This document shows positions 17,289 to 26,580 of a stretch of 56,562 nt of DNA, one piece after another. Positions within the stretch are counted from its first letter, which is position 1. Every line of letters starts with the position of its first letter. The notes under the pieces were generated by a model. The model did not search any database and had not been told where the DNA came from. It worked only from the letters and a program-made list of their open reading frames with translations. Made by a program: the position numbers and the translations under genes. This stretch comes from CAMTWB01 sp037441775 (GTDB lineage: Bacteria > Desulfobacterota > Syntrophia > Syntrophales > CAMTWB01), in assembly GCA_037441775.1 (NCBI GenBank), contig JBBIRO010000016.1, positions 1 through 56,562 on the forward strand, in the 5' to 3' direction.

Positions 17289-17382
17289 AGACTGTTTAAT
17301 ATAACAGACTGTTTAATATAACTTGACACTACAATAAAATGTATTAATGATTTAACTGTCAGTCGATTACTCAGACTATAAT
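17289..17382 (+). promoter_or_regulatory. control region of the envelope cluster: 17-bp tandem repeat and promoter boxes
   Basis: AGACTGTTTAATATAAC is repeated exactly twice in tandem (17289-17305, 17306-17322), directly followed by TTGACA (17323-17328). A consensus TATAAT stands at 17377-17382, about 60 nt before the first gene of the cluster, with only a poor -35 match in front of it. The repeat next to a -35 box looks like a double binding site for a regulator, but this is inference. Confidence 0.5.
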
Positions 17383-17442
17383 AGATTAGTTTAAAGCTTG
17401 TACCCCTACCTTTTAACACCAAAAACCAATGGAGGAAAGCTG

Positions 17443-18546
17443 ATGAAAAGATGCTCAGTCGGGATTGTTTATTTATTCCTGATGTTCATATCTCTCTTGT
17501 CGGCCCATGCCCAGGATACAGTTATCTCTACCGGCATGGCCGCAGTTCATCGCGGCGTCATCGACATTGCCCGGGATAAGGCTCTTGATAATGCCCTGCG
17601 CAATGCAGTCGAAGAACAGGTAGGCATCCTGATCACCAGTTTTACCGAGGTCGATAATTTTCAAGTCAAGATGGACCAGATACTTACCGAGTCCAAGGGG
17701 TTCATTAATTCCTACCGGGTAATATCCGAGGGGCGTGAAGGAGACGCCTATAAGGTTACTGTCGAGGCCAGCGTTGGGACGGGAAAGCTGAAGGAGCGGA
17801 TGTCGGCGATTGATCTGATAATGCTTCGGAAGATGAAGCCCCGGTTGATGGTCGTCTTTAACGAACCGGCTTTGCATAATGCGGTAGCGGAAGCAGCGAT
17901 GACGCGCTATTTCCTCTCCCAGGGATTCAGGGTGATTGACGCCGGTGCAACGAGGAAGGCCGGACGGGCAATGCCGGCTCCCGCGCCCGGCGCTGATGCC
18001 GGGCAGATTGCGGGCCTCGCCCGGTCCTACGGAGCGGAAGTGGTAATTTTAGGCAAACTGGACCTGACTAAAAGAACCTTCAAGATGGGAGATATTGAAA
18101 TCACCGCCAATGAAATTACCCTGTCGGGCCGGGTTATCAACGCCGATACTGGCGAGATAATCACCACTGACAGCAGGAGCAGGCGGGGAGAGGCGCGGGC
18201 CGTCACGGAGGAACTGGCCCGGGAGCTGGCTCGATCCCTCAAAGAAGAGACCCTGGATCGCTGGTCCGGAGAATTGACAAGCGTAGCTGTGGTCAAGCTC
18301 TTGGTCTCTGGTCTCTACACCTATCGGGATCTGCTGCACCTGAAGGAGCAGCTCTCCAGCGAGGTGAAGGGTTTCCGGCAGCTTCACCAGCGGTCTTATG
18401 CAGCAGGCGAGGTGGATCTCGATATTGAGTTGAGGGGAAATGCCCAGGGGTTGGCTGATGATTTGGCGGCGCTCTCCGTGAGGGAGCGTAAGATCGCAAT
18501 TCTCGAAATAACCCCCAATGCGGTAGCAGCCAGATTGTTGCCTTAA
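17443..18546 (+). CDS. secreted protein with FlgT/LPP20-like N-terminal domain (envelope cluster gene 1)
   Basis: I chose the ATG at 17443 because GGAGG lies 7 nt upstream and it yields a clean signal peptide (cleavage after SAHA, residue 23 of 367); an upstream in-frame ATG at 17398 has no such support. The mature N-terminus (about 30-115) resembles the LPP20/FlgT N-terminal domain: ARDKALDNALRNAVEEQVG, then GFINSYRVISEG and YKVTVEASV. A middle part (about 120-265) with YGAEVVILGKLD resembles the CsgG/FlgT-M fold. The C-terminal 80 residues form another small alpha/beta unit. It is probably periplasmic. No other flagellar gene is nearby, so a flagellar role is unsupported. Confidence 0.7.
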   Translation: MKRCSVGIVYLFLMFISLLSAHAQDTVISTGMAAVHRGVIDIARDKALDNALRNAVEEQVGILITSFTEVDNFQVKMDQILTESKGFINSYRVISEGREGDAYKVTVEASVGTGKLKERMSAIDLIMLRKMKPRLMVVFNEPALHNAVAEAAMTRYFLSQGFRVIDAGATRKAGRAMPAPAPGADAGQIAGLARSYGAEVVILGKLDLTKRTFKMGDIEITANEITLSGRVINADTGEIITTDSRSRRGEARAVTEELARELARSLKEETLDRWSGELTSVAVVKLLVSGLYTYRDLLHLKEQLSSEVKGFRQLHQRSYAAGEVDLDIELRGNAQGLADDLAALSVRERKIAILEITPNAVAARLLP

Positions 18547-18691
18547 TTGCTAGTGACCACGAATAGTAATGCAGCGTGTGAGGGGGCGGCTATTGCGGGC
18601 GGGCATTGTCAGAGGGCTTAATAAAAGCTATGCGGTTGTCGCCACAATAGACTTAGATAATCTAGAATAAAGTACTTTTATGGAGGCGGAG

Positions 18692-20683
18692 ATGAAAACT
18701 CGCGGATACCATTACCAGCTTCTGGGATTGGTATTGATCCTTGTGATCCTTTGGGGCTGTACACCGTTAAGCGAACATTACAAATCCGGTGAGCGGCTTA
18801 GCCAGGATAAGCGCTGGGAGGAGGCAATCGGATACTTTGAGAAGGCGCTTAAGGAAGATCCAAATAGACAAGAATACCAGGATGCCCTTAAGCAGGCCAG
18901 GCAGGAAGCGGCCAAAATCCAACTGGGAAGAGCAAAAGCGGCGATGAGCGCCGCCCCGGAACGCAGCATCGCGGCCCTCGAGACGGTGGGAAGGATGGTC
19001 GAGCGCGCCGTCAGACTGGATGCCGCCAATGGAGAGGCTCTGGCGCTCCAGCGCGATATCCAGCAAAAGCTCAATAACCTTACCAATGTTTTACGATCAC
19101 TCTACAGCCAATCCGATGAGGATATGAAAAAAGAGGATTGGCCTCAAGCGCTCTCCAAACTCGCGGAGGTGAATCAAATATTCCCAAATTACGAAGATAC
19201 CGCTGCCAGAATCACGAAAATTCGCCAGGAAGGGCCGAAGAAATACTATCAGAAGGGGCAGGCCGCTGCCAAACAGGAAGACTGGAAGACAGCAGCTCAG
19301 GCTTTCAAGAGCGCTTTGGATATCAATCCCGATTTCTTTGACACGGCAAAACTTTATCAGGAAGCCCTATCTAAGGATAATGCCGAATATTATATCGACG
19401 CCGCCGATAAGGCGGCCAAGGCGGGCAACTGGGAAAAAGCAATCGACCTGTTAGAAAAGGCCGTTGAATATCAGCCGCGCAATCAGTTGCTAACCCAGAA
19501 GCTTGATGCCCTGCGGGATCGGGCGGGGCAGATTTTTCTTGACGAGGCCGCAAATATGGCCCGTCAGGGCCGTTTTTACCAAGCCGTGAAAAAGTTGGAA
19601 CTTATCGCTTCGCATGCTCCTTCTTTTCAGGATGAGCCGGTCTATATTGAATTTATCAACAGATTCTGCGGCAGCCTGATGAGCCGGGCCGACAAATTCA
19701 TCGAGCGAGAAAGGTTCGCCAATGCTCTGCTTTGGCTGGAGCGAGTCGATCTTTTAAGGCCAAACTACCCCAACCTTTTTGAAAAAATTATTGACGTCAA
19801 GGACCAGATTAACCGGCGAATCAGGAAATCCATCGCGGTATTTGATTTCGGCAGCCCCACTTACAACAAAGATGCGGGCAAGATAGTTGCCAACAAGCTG
19901 ATAGCCTTTTTACATAAGAACGCCAGCGGCGATCTAAGAATAATCGAACGGGAAAACCTCCAGTCCATCTTGAGGGAGGTTCAGCTCGGCCAGACGGGCG
20001 TACTAGACGTTAAAACCGCCCAAACGGCCAAGATGAAAGGCATTGATACCTTTATCATGGGCGAAGTTCTTACCTTCTCGGCCCGCACTACCGACAACTT
20101 CAATCAGAATCAGGTCCGCGCCCCGGTGGGAGAGGAGGACGTGCCGAATCCGGCATTTGCCCGGTGGCAGCATTTAAATCCGAACCCCTCGCGCGAGGAA
20201 AGGCTGCAGGCCCCCGCTCCGACTACAAAACGACCGGTGATGCAGATATTTTCCTATAAACAAGGTATCGCCCGCATAACGGCAATGTTCGAGACATCGT
20301 ACAAACTAGTGGACACCTCCACCGGGGAAAATATTCTAACCGCAACCATTCCGGGGCGTTTAATTAAAGAAGATAGGTATCAAGATCCTGTGGCGGCAGC
20401 AAATATCCAGCATGACCCGCTGGATTTACCAACCGAAGCGGAGGTTCTCGATGAACTCACCAACGATAAATGCGCCGAGATCGGCCGGAATATTTTAAAG
20501 CAGTTTCAAAGCCTCGAAGTCGAATATTTCAATCAGGGGGAAATACAACGCAGGCGGAGAAGTAATGAACTGGCCATCGAAAGGTACATCGATGCAGTTT
20601 ACATCGAAAAACTGAAAGGAATGACTACTCCGGTAACCGAGAAGTCCTTAGAACAGGTGGATTTCCTGATTCAGAGTATGTAG
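18692..20683 (+). CDS. lipoprotein with TPR-like repeats and CsgG-type domain (envelope cluster gene 2)
   Basis: The ATG at 18692 is preceded by GGAGG at 5 nt and gives a lipoprotein signal peptide with lipobox ending LWGC (lipidated Cys near residue 23 of 663). Residues about 25-375 are helical TPR-like repeats such as RWEEAIGYFEKALKEDP and DWKTAAQAFKSALDINPDFF. Residues about 380-560 form a CsgG-family domain: IAVFDFGS, then IIERENLQSILREVQLGQTG and GIDTFIMGEVLTF. CsgG forms outer-membrane pores for curli export, and related lipoproteins regulate peptidoglycan synthases. No curli subunit gene is visible. An alternative start is 18680. Confidence 0.75.
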   Translation: MKTRGYHYQLLGLVLILVILWGCTPLSEHYKSGERLSQDKRWEEAIGYFEKALKEDPNRQEYQDALKQARQEAAKIQLGRAKAAMSAAPERSIAALETVGRMVERAVRLDAANGEALALQRDIQQKLNNLTNVLRSLYSQSDEDMKKEDWPQALSKLAEVNQIFPNYEDTAARITKIRQEGPKKYYQKGQAAAKQEDWKTAAQAFKSALDINPDFFDTAKLYQEALSKDNAEYYIDAADKAAKAGNWEKAIDLLEKAVEYQPRNQLLTQKLDALRDRAGQIFLDEAANMARQGRFYQAVKKLELIASHAPSFQDEPVYIEFINRFCGSLMSRADKFIERERFANALLWLERVDLLRPNYPNLFEKIIDVKDQINRRIRKSIAVFDFGSPTYNKDAGKIVANKLIAFLHKNASGDLRIIERENLQSILREVQLGQTGVLDVKTAQTAKMKGIDTFIMGEVLTFSARTTDNFNQNQVRAPVGEEDVPNPAFARWQHLNPNPSREERLQAPAPTTKRPVMQIFSYKQGIARITAMFETSYKLVDTSTGENILTATIPGRLIKEDRYQDPVAAANIQHDPLDLPTEAEVLDELTNDKCAEIGRNILKQFQSLEVEYFNQGEIQRRRRSNELAIERYIDAVYIEKLKGMTTPVTEKSLEQVDFLIQSM

Positions 20684-20728
20684 GGGCTCAAAATACGACA
20701 AATTAACGCTTAAGGTAGCGAGGATGAA

Positions 20729-23014
20729 ATGCGAAAGATGCTTTTTAGGGGGCTGCCGTTTTATATCCTGCTGATATTATTGTTTTGTCCTCCTTTGGCA
20801 ACGGCTCAGCATAATGTTGTACATAAGCTCGCGGTGTTCAATTTTGTCGCAATGAGTCTGGATGCCGCGCCTTACGGTACCAGCGTGGCCAACATGCTGA
20901 TGCAGGAACTAGAGAGAGAGCCGCGGCTGATTATTCTCGACCGCAAGACTCTGGAGGGTTTTTTAAGCCTTAACAGTCTTCAGCAGCGGGACGATCTGGC
21001 CAATATCATCCACATTGGGTCCCGTTTGGGGCTGGATTTCATCGTTTCGGGGAATGCTGAAAAAAGGGGAATGAACATTTTGATCAATTGCCGGGTAACC
21101 AGCATCGTCGAGGGTAGGGCAATATTTTCCACCCAGCTTAGAGTTCCCGGCGATCCCCAATTGCAGAGAGAAATCAATAGCCTCTCCCGGATGATAATCC
21201 AGGCCCTCAGCGATTACGCGTTTCGGCAGGTGCCGGCGGTGGTTACGAAACTTCCAGCGGCGCCGGTGAACATCAGAACACGCCCGGGGAGTAAAAGGGT
21301 ATACATTGCCTGGGAAAACCCACCTGGCGCGCCGGTGACTGGTTACGAACTATTTCGCGGCACGGGTCTTGGCGGACCCTTTGCCAGAATTGGCGCCAGT
21401 GACCGGCCGGAATACACGGATGAAGGTCTGGAAAGGGAGGCAACCTACTATTACCGCATCCGCTCTTTTGACAGCACGGGCCAACTAAGTCCCTGGTCAA
21501 ATATTGTCGCGGCTAAAACAGCCTTGACCCCCAATCCTCCGATAATACTGAGAACCATAAGTCAAATTAAAGGGGTCCAACTGGTCTGGTCGCCCAGTAG
21601 CGCTCCCAGCGGCGATCCGGCAAAGCTTAAGGGCTATAAACTCTACCGTGCTAAAAATAGCGAGGGACCATACCTGGAGGTATCAACTATTTTGGGTAGG
21701 GACCTGGGGCTTGGCGTGGATGCAGGTGCCGCACTCGATAAAATTTTACAGGTCTCTTTTGTGGATCGCGGCTTAACTGATGGGGAAGAATATTTTTACC
21801 GGTTGACCGCCTATAACGAATTTAATCTGGAAAGTGATTTTTCATTTCCGGTAAAGGGTAGCGCCATCAGGTCGGTGGGAGGAGCGGCAGCCCAGAGCGG
21901 GCTGATTAGAGAGGTTTCGCTGAGCTGGGACCATATCGATTCCCCGATAATCAAGGGTTACTTCATTTACCGCAGTCTTCTGGAAAAGAGCGGCTTCACG
22001 AAGCTCAAAAAAGTAGATCAGCCTGCTGCGGCGCAAAGGGTTAATTATAGCGATCGCGACGGCATGATCGATAATACTACTTATTTTTACCGGATAACGG
22101 CCTTAGATGAGGCCGGCCTGGAAACATCGCCCTCGGAAATCATTGCTGCGATCACCCGCGGCAAGCCGCCCACCCCGCAGGGCTTGCAGGGTCGCTCTGG
22201 TATTTTGAAAAGAGCGGAACTGACCTGGCAACCAAGCCTTGAGAGCGATGTCGAGGGTTACATGATCTACTTTTCGCGAACCAGAGAGGGCAAATATCAG
22301 CATCTAAGGAAGATTGAGGGGCGGGCCGCTGTAACCTTTACCCATGGCGGCGCCTTCGAAAGACTCGATGATGGAGCTCAATATTTCTACATAATTACCT
22401 CGTTTAACCGTGTGGGAGTGGAAAGTGAGCCCACAGCGCCGGTGGCTGTCCAAACAAAACCTCGCCCGACCCAGCCGGTTTCTTTCCAAGGTGAGTCACT
22501 TAAGGTTAAGGAAGCGCCGCTTAAGTGGCAGGAAAACCTGGAGAAGGACGTGGTTTATTACCGTATCTTCCGCAGCGAGACCCGGGAGGAAGACTTTTCA
22601 CAAATCGCTCGGATACAGGGAGCGACTTCATATGTGGACAAAAACTTAAAAGACGGGATGACTTACCGCTACCGAATACAGGCTGAGGATAAGGATGGAT
22701 TGTTGAGCGACTTTTCTGATTTGGTGCGAGTACAGACCAAGGCGAGACCGAGTAGGCCTCTGGGGCTTAAGGGTGAAGCACTGCCGGCAAAAGTGGAACT
22801 TGTCTGGAAGCCATCGCCTGAGGCGGATATTAGCCATTATGTGATCTACTCGAAGCGTTTTCTAGGATTAGACCGGTTGGGCGTAAGCAGCGCCGCGACA
22901 TTTAACGATGCGCCGCTGGAGCGGGGCAAAAGCAAGACATATGTGGTGACCGCCGTTGATAAGGACGGACTGGAAAGCGAGGCCAGCGACGAATTACGCC
23001 TGGTTGGCCGATAG
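20729..23014 (+). CDS. secreted protein with LpoB/CsgG-like domain and six fibronectin type III repeats (envelope cluster gene 3)
   Basis: A Sec signal peptide (cleavage about after LATAQ, residue 27) is followed by a compact alpha/beta domain (about 30-165) of the CsgG/LpoB type: LAVFNFVAM, ELEREPRLIILDRKTLEGFL and LGLDFIVSGNAE. Residues about 172-761 are six consecutive fibronectin type III domains, each with a conserved W or L core and endings such as TYYYRIRSFDSTGQLS, YFYRLTAYNEFNLES, YFYRITALDEAGLET and YRYRIQAEDKDGLLS. The repeats are divergent at DNA level. It probably acts in the periplasm or on the outer membrane as an extended adaptor. Part of a tight five-gene unit. Confidence 0.75.
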   Translation: MRKMLFRGLPFYILLILLFCPPLATAQHNVVHKLAVFNFVAMSLDAAPYGTSVANMLMQELEREPRLIILDRKTLEGFLSLNSLQQRDDLANIIHIGSRLGLDFIVSGNAEKRGMNILINCRVTSIVEGRAIFSTQLRVPGDPQLQREINSLSRMIIQALSDYAFRQVPAVVTKLPAAPVNIRTRPGSKRVYIAWENPPGAPVTGYELFRGTGLGGPFARIGASDRPEYTDEGLEREATYYYRIRSFDSTGQLSPWSNIVAAKTALTPNPPIILRTISQIKGVQLVWSPSSAPSGDPAKLKGYKLYRAKNSEGPYLEVSTILGRDLGLGVDAGAALDKILQVSFVDRGLTDGEEYFYRLTAYNEFNLESDFSFPVKGSAIRSVGGAAAQSGLIREVSLSWDHIDSPIIKGYFIYRSLLEKSGFTKLKKVDQPAAAQRVNYSDRDGMIDNTTYFYRITALDEAGLETSPSEIIAAITRGKPPTPQGLQGRSGILKRAELTWQPSLESDVEGYMIYFSRTREGKYQHLRKIEGRAAVTFTHGGAFERLDDGAQYFYIITSFNRVGVESEPTAPVAVQTKPRPTQPVSFQGESLKVKEAPLKWQENLEKDVVYYRIFRSETREEDFSQIARIQGATSYVDKNLKDGMTYRYRIQAEDKDGLLSDFSDLVRVQTKARPSRPLGLKGEALPAKVELVWKPSPEADISHYVIYSKRFLGLDRLGVSSAATFNDAPLERGKSKTYVVTAVDKDGLESEASDELRLVGR

Positions 23015-23028
23015 GGGGGATTACCCAA

Positions 23029-23367
23029 ATGCATAAGGAAGCAATAAAATCTTTTTACCGAGGGAGCTGTCTTGTGGCACTGATACTTTGTATTCTTTCA
23101 CTGCCGCAAGCAGCCTATCCCAGTGAAAAAACCGGCGCAGCGGCAAGTAAATACCAGGTTGTCGCCGGCGACGATGATAAGGCCTATCTGGTGGATACCA
23201 CCACGGGAATGGTATGGGTGCTAACCTTTCGCACCCTACCCACTGGGCGCGAGCCAGTGGCTATTCCGTATAAATTTATTAGAATATCACCTAAAAACCA
23301 GGGGGAATTTCTGATAGAGAACCTGCCAGGACAGGTGATGTCCATTGAGCAAAAGCTTCAACGCTGA
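23029..23367 (+). CDS. small exported protein of unknown function (envelope cluster gene 4)
   Basis: A 112-residue protein starting 14 nt after gene 3, with a good ribosome binding site (GGGGGGATT). A signal peptide of about 33 residues ends near AAYPSEK. The mature part is about 80 residues, predicted mainly beta (KYQVVAGDDDKAYLVDTTTG, then MVWVLTF). I do not recognise a family. Its conserved position between two larger exported proteins suggests a subunit or chaperone of the same assembly. Confidence 0.65.
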   Translation: MHKEAIKSFYRGSCLVALILCILSLPQAAYPSEKTGAAASKYQVVAGDDDKAYLVDTTTGMVWVLTFRTLPTGREPVAIPYKFIRISPKNQGEFLIENLPGQVMSIEQKLQR

Positions 23368-23404
23368 CGACTTCGTAAAAACATTCCTCGTTTACAAGGG
23401 GAGA
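23366..23404 (+). repeat. partial copy of the dispersed GACTTCGTAAAAA repeat
   Basis: GACGACTTCGTAAAAAC is followed by CCTCGTTTACAAGGGGAG, the same box-plus-hairpin order as the left end of the MITE-like copy at 29.2 kb. It fills the short gap between envelope cluster genes 4 and 5. Confidence 0.5.
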
Positions 23405-23412
23405 TTTAAACC

Positions 23413-26154
23413 ATGAAAAAACGTAGTCTAAATTATTTTTTGCTCCTGCTGATAATCCCCGCTATCACCGGCTGCCTGGTAGCCACTCAGGATACTATCA
23501 TTACCCCGCAAATCCAAACCATATTTAAGGGCACTTACAAAACCGACCCCTATATGGAGAAAAATATTCCCAAATCCATCGCGATCCTGCCTTTTCACAA
23601 CGATGCGAAAAGCAAACAGGGATCAGAGGAGGTCCGGCGAGGATTTTACAATCATTTCAGCTCTCTACCTTTCAAGGATATGGAAATCCACCGGGTTGAC
23701 GACCTCTTGAGAAAGGCAGGGTTTACTGATCCGGAAATAATCAATCAGACAAATGCCACAGAATTGGGTAAGATATTGGGGGTAGATGCGGTCATTTACG
23801 GCACCATCTCCAATTTTGACAAGTTGTTTGCAGTTGTTTATTCAGCAGTGTCCGTTGGCGCGGAGGTCAAGATGCACGATACGAAAACGGGCAATTTCCT
23901 CTGGAGCGGCAAGCATGTCACCCGCATTCACGAGGGGGGCATCTCAACCACGCCGGTGGGCCTCATTGCCACGGTGATCGCCACGGCGATGAATATCCGG
24001 GATATTCAGCTGCTTAGGGCTTGCGACGACCTCTTCCGGGAGATGGTGAAGACCATCCCGACGCCAACTTTGGCCGAGGCGCTGCGTCCGCCACTGATTA
24101 CCCTTTTGACCCAGGACAGCCGTAATCTTCCAAAAAAGGCCGGCGATGAAATCCGGGTCGTCATGCAGGGCGCACCCAAGATGACGGCTTACTTTCAGAT
24201 TGGCGAATACCGTAAAAACATTCACATGCAGGAGATTGAGCCTGGAGGGTATCTCGGGATTTATAAGGTTCTTCCCGGAGATAATATCAATCAGGCCATG
24301 ATTACCGCTTTCCTCCGCGATGATGCGGGCAATACCTCGTCATGGGTGGATGCTCTTGGTTCAGTCACCCTGGACACGATCCCGCCCGCTGCGCCGAAAC
24401 AGCTTAAGGTGGTGGGACGCAACAACCTTACCCTCTTGAGGTGGGAAAAATCGCCGGATGTAGATTTAGCCGGCTACCGTCTATATCGCAGCAATACCCC
24501 ATTGACCGGCTTTCAGGAAATCGCCCGGACGGAACTTAATGAACAGCGGGACGAAAACCTAAAAAACGCTGAAAAATATTACTATTTGGTAACGTCTTTG
24601 GATCTGGCCGGTAATGAAAGCGATAAATACGAGGTCGTAATGGGTATGCCTGTCGCACCGGGACCAACGACTGTTGGCGGGGTTCTTGAGACCGATACTA
24701 CCTGGTACTCCGGGGCTAGTCCCTATGTGCTGACAAGAGATCTTTTAGTGAAAGACAAGTCGCTCTTAACCATTGAGCCGGGCACGCGGATCATATCACG
24801 GGGGGCTGCGTTGATTGTCGAAGGCCGGCTTCACGCCAGTGGGGACCGAGAAAATATCATTGAATTTGATACTGCCGAGGCCAATAGCAACTGGCCGGGG
24901 ATTCGATTCGTCAATGTTAAGGATCGCGACAATTACTTAAGCTATACCCGGATCAGGAATGCTGATACGGCCGTTATGTGCGAGTCATCCTCCCCCCGGA
25001 TTGAGAATTCGGAGTTTACCGAGAACAATAGCGCTATGAAAATCAGCGGCGCCTTTTCGAAACCCGATGTTGTCCGGAACATTTTCCACAAGAACCGGGC
25101 GGCTGCTATGGTCATTACCGACGGCGGCCAACCCCACGTTACCGAAAACCACCTCCGGGATAATCTGAAAGAGGCGTTGATTATCCAGGGAGCTGCTCCG
25201 GTAATCCGCCACAATTATATTTTTCGCAACGGAGGCAACGGCATTATTGTTCAGGGGGGAAGTCCCCGCATAACCAGGAACAATATTTATGGCAACCAAT
25301 CCTACAATATTGTAGGGGATGCTGCGGATACCCGGGAAAATTGGTGGGGAAGCGTCAAGGGGCTCGAGATACTCGCCGGGATACGGGGCAGAATCAATAT
25401 AGAAACAGTATTGAACGCTCCCTATCCGGAAGGTAAACCTCTCGAGTTGCCGATTCTCGCCTCTGAGCTGGGTGATGTCTTGACCAGGGATTCCTTCCTT
25501 ATCTTGGCCAACAGCCCATATACCGTGCAAAAAAATCTCGTTATCGACGGGGCGGTTACTCTCTTTATTGAGCCCGGAGTAGTTATCCGCTATGGCCAGA
25601 ACACCTCAATCATTATCGAAAACGGCGGGATTATGGCCCTGGGAACCAGGGAAAAACCAATTGTCTTTACCGCAGCAGCAAGCACGCCGTCACCGGGATT
25701 TTATCATAGTGCCATCAAATTCATGGGCAAAGAAAAAAAGGTCAACAGCTCCATACGTTACGGAATCTTCCAGTATGCCGAGACGGCCCTGGATATTCAT
25801 TACGGCGCTCCGGAAATCTCCTACAGTCACATCGCCAGAAATTCTCAGAGCGGCATCTTCTGCCGCAACGATGCTGCGCCGCTGATTACGTTTAACAGCA
25901 TTCAGGAAAATCGTGGCGAGGGTGGCATCAAAGCGGTCGGCATGTCCCGGCCGGTAATCAACAACAACAACTTTATAAATAATGAAATCGCCCATATTCA
26001 GGCCTTCTCCTCCATCAGGATCAATGCGATGAATAATTGGTGGGATAACTCTCCGCCGGATGAAAGGGGCATATTTAAGCATAACGACGACAGCATCAAC
26101 ATTACTCCCTGGCTGATCGCCCCCGACGACCGGGCCTTTGTTGTACCGAAATAG
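23413..26154 (+). CDS. large lipoprotein: GNA1162 (DUF799)-like domain, Fn3 domain and two right-handed beta-helix modules (envelope cluster gene 5)
   Basis: The 913-residue product begins with a lipoprotein signal (lipobox AITGC, Cys at about 21). Residues about 48-215 match the GNA1162/DUF799 lipoprotein family: IAILPFHNDAK, LGKILGVDAVIYGTISNFDK and a VGAEVKMHDTKTGNFLWSG stretch. A short beta region and one fibronectin type III domain (about 325-410) follow. The rest is two successive NosD/DUF1565-like parallel beta-helices (about 420-650 and 690-895), each beginning with LLTIEPG or LFIEPG and closing with NWWG or NNWWDN. The duplication of the helix module is clear at protein level. It is probably outer-membrane anchored. 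Confidence 0.78.
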   Translation: MKKRSLNYFLLLLIIPAITGCLVATQDTIITPQIQTIFKGTYKTDPYMEKNIPKSIAILPFHNDAKSKQGSEEVRRGFYNHFSSLPFKDMEIHRVDDLLRKAGFTDPEIINQTNATELGKILGVDAVIYGTISNFDKLFAVVYSAVSVGAEVKMHDTKTGNFLWSGKHVTRIHEGGISTTPVGLIATVIATAMNIRDIQLLRACDDLFREMVKTIPTPTLAEALRPPLITLLTQDSRNLPKKAGDEIRVVMQGAPKMTAYFQIGEYRKNIHMQEIEPGGYLGIYKVLPGDNINQAMITAFLRDDAGNTSSWVDALGSVTLDTIPPAAPKQLKVVGRNNLTLLRWEKSPDVDLAGYRLYRSNTPLTGFQEIARTELNEQRDENLKNAEKYYYLVTSLDLAGNESDKYEVVMGMPVAPGPTTVGGVLETDTTWYSGASPYVLTRDLLVKDKSLLTIEPGTRIISRGAALIVEGRLHASGDRENIIEFDTAEANSNWPGIRFVNVKDRDNYLSYTRIRNADTAVMCESSSPRIENSEFTENNSAMKISGAFSKPDVVRNIFHKNRAAAMVITDGGQPHVTENHLRDNLKEALIIQGAAPVIRHNYIFRNGGNGIIVQGGSPRITRNNIYGNQSYNIVGDAADTRENWWGSVKGLEILAGIRGRINIETVLNAPYPEGKPLELPILASELGDVLTRDSFLILANSPYTVQKNLVIDGAVTLFIEPGVVIRYGQNTSIIIENGGIMALGTREKPIVFTAAASTPSPGFYHSAIKFMGKEKKVNSSIRYGIFQYAETALDIHYGAPEISYSHIARNSQSGIFCRNDAAPLITFNSIQENRGEGGIKAVGMSRPVINNNNFINNEIAHIQAFSSIRINAMNNWWDNSPPDERGIFKHNDDSINITPWLIAPDDRAFVVPK

Positions 26155-26318
26155 TGATTATGCTTTCGACAGATAGGATTAAAAAACAGGGAAATCGGCT
26201 TCTCCGTGGTAACCGGGAAGATCATTGGCGGCTGACGCTCCCCGAACCATCGAGTTCCGCCGCGGTCGGCACGTCGACTAAATAAGGCTGCCCAAGGTAT
26301 AGCATCAGGTCGTCGATG

Positions 26319-26348
26319 AACCGGCTTGCCTCGAGGCAGCCGGTTTTT
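26319..26348 (+). terminator. intrinsic terminator of the envelope cluster
   Basis: AACCGGC and TGCC pair with GGCA and GCCGGTT around a TCGA loop, with one bulged T. The stem is followed immediately by a T run (GGTTTTTG). It lies 165 nt after gene 5; the intervening 26155-26318 shows no gene. Confidence 0.85.
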
Positions 26349-26383
26349 GTGTTCTACAGGGAAGATCGCGATGATGACGCGGC

Positions 26384-26521
26384 AGAAAAGTCAAAAGGCC
26401 CCTCTCCATTGGTAAAAGGAAGTTGAAGCGCTGGCGATTATAGACGTCATTGCAGTTATTTAGATCATTTTTCTTTATCCTTTTTCTCAAAGGAGAATCC
26501 GAACTTTTTACGAAGTCGTCT
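26384..26521 (+). repeat. MITE-like repeat, copy A
   Basis: The left part AGAAAAGTCAAAAGGCCCC resembles the left end of copy B. The centre shares GCAGTTATT, TAGATC and TTTATC in the same order, and the right end is TTTTTACGAAGTCGTC. Copy B at 29198-29363 is in the same orientation, so the two direct copies bracket the SDR and TPP-enzyme genes. No coding sequence is supported inside. Confidence 0.55.
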
Positions 26522-26580
26522 AATATGTTTATTGACGATTATCGACAGGCGGTAGCATCCAATTACTAAGGGGAAAGTTC

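Noticed and set aside
17443..18546. Interpretation of envelope cluster gene 1 as a true flagellar FlgT
   Set aside because: No flagellar genes are nearby, and FlgT-type domains occur in many non-flagellar envelope proteins.
20729..23014. DNA-level tandem repeats encoding the six Fn3 domains
   Set aside because: The repeats are similar only at protein level; no obvious direct DNA repeats that would suggest recent expansion or assembly error.
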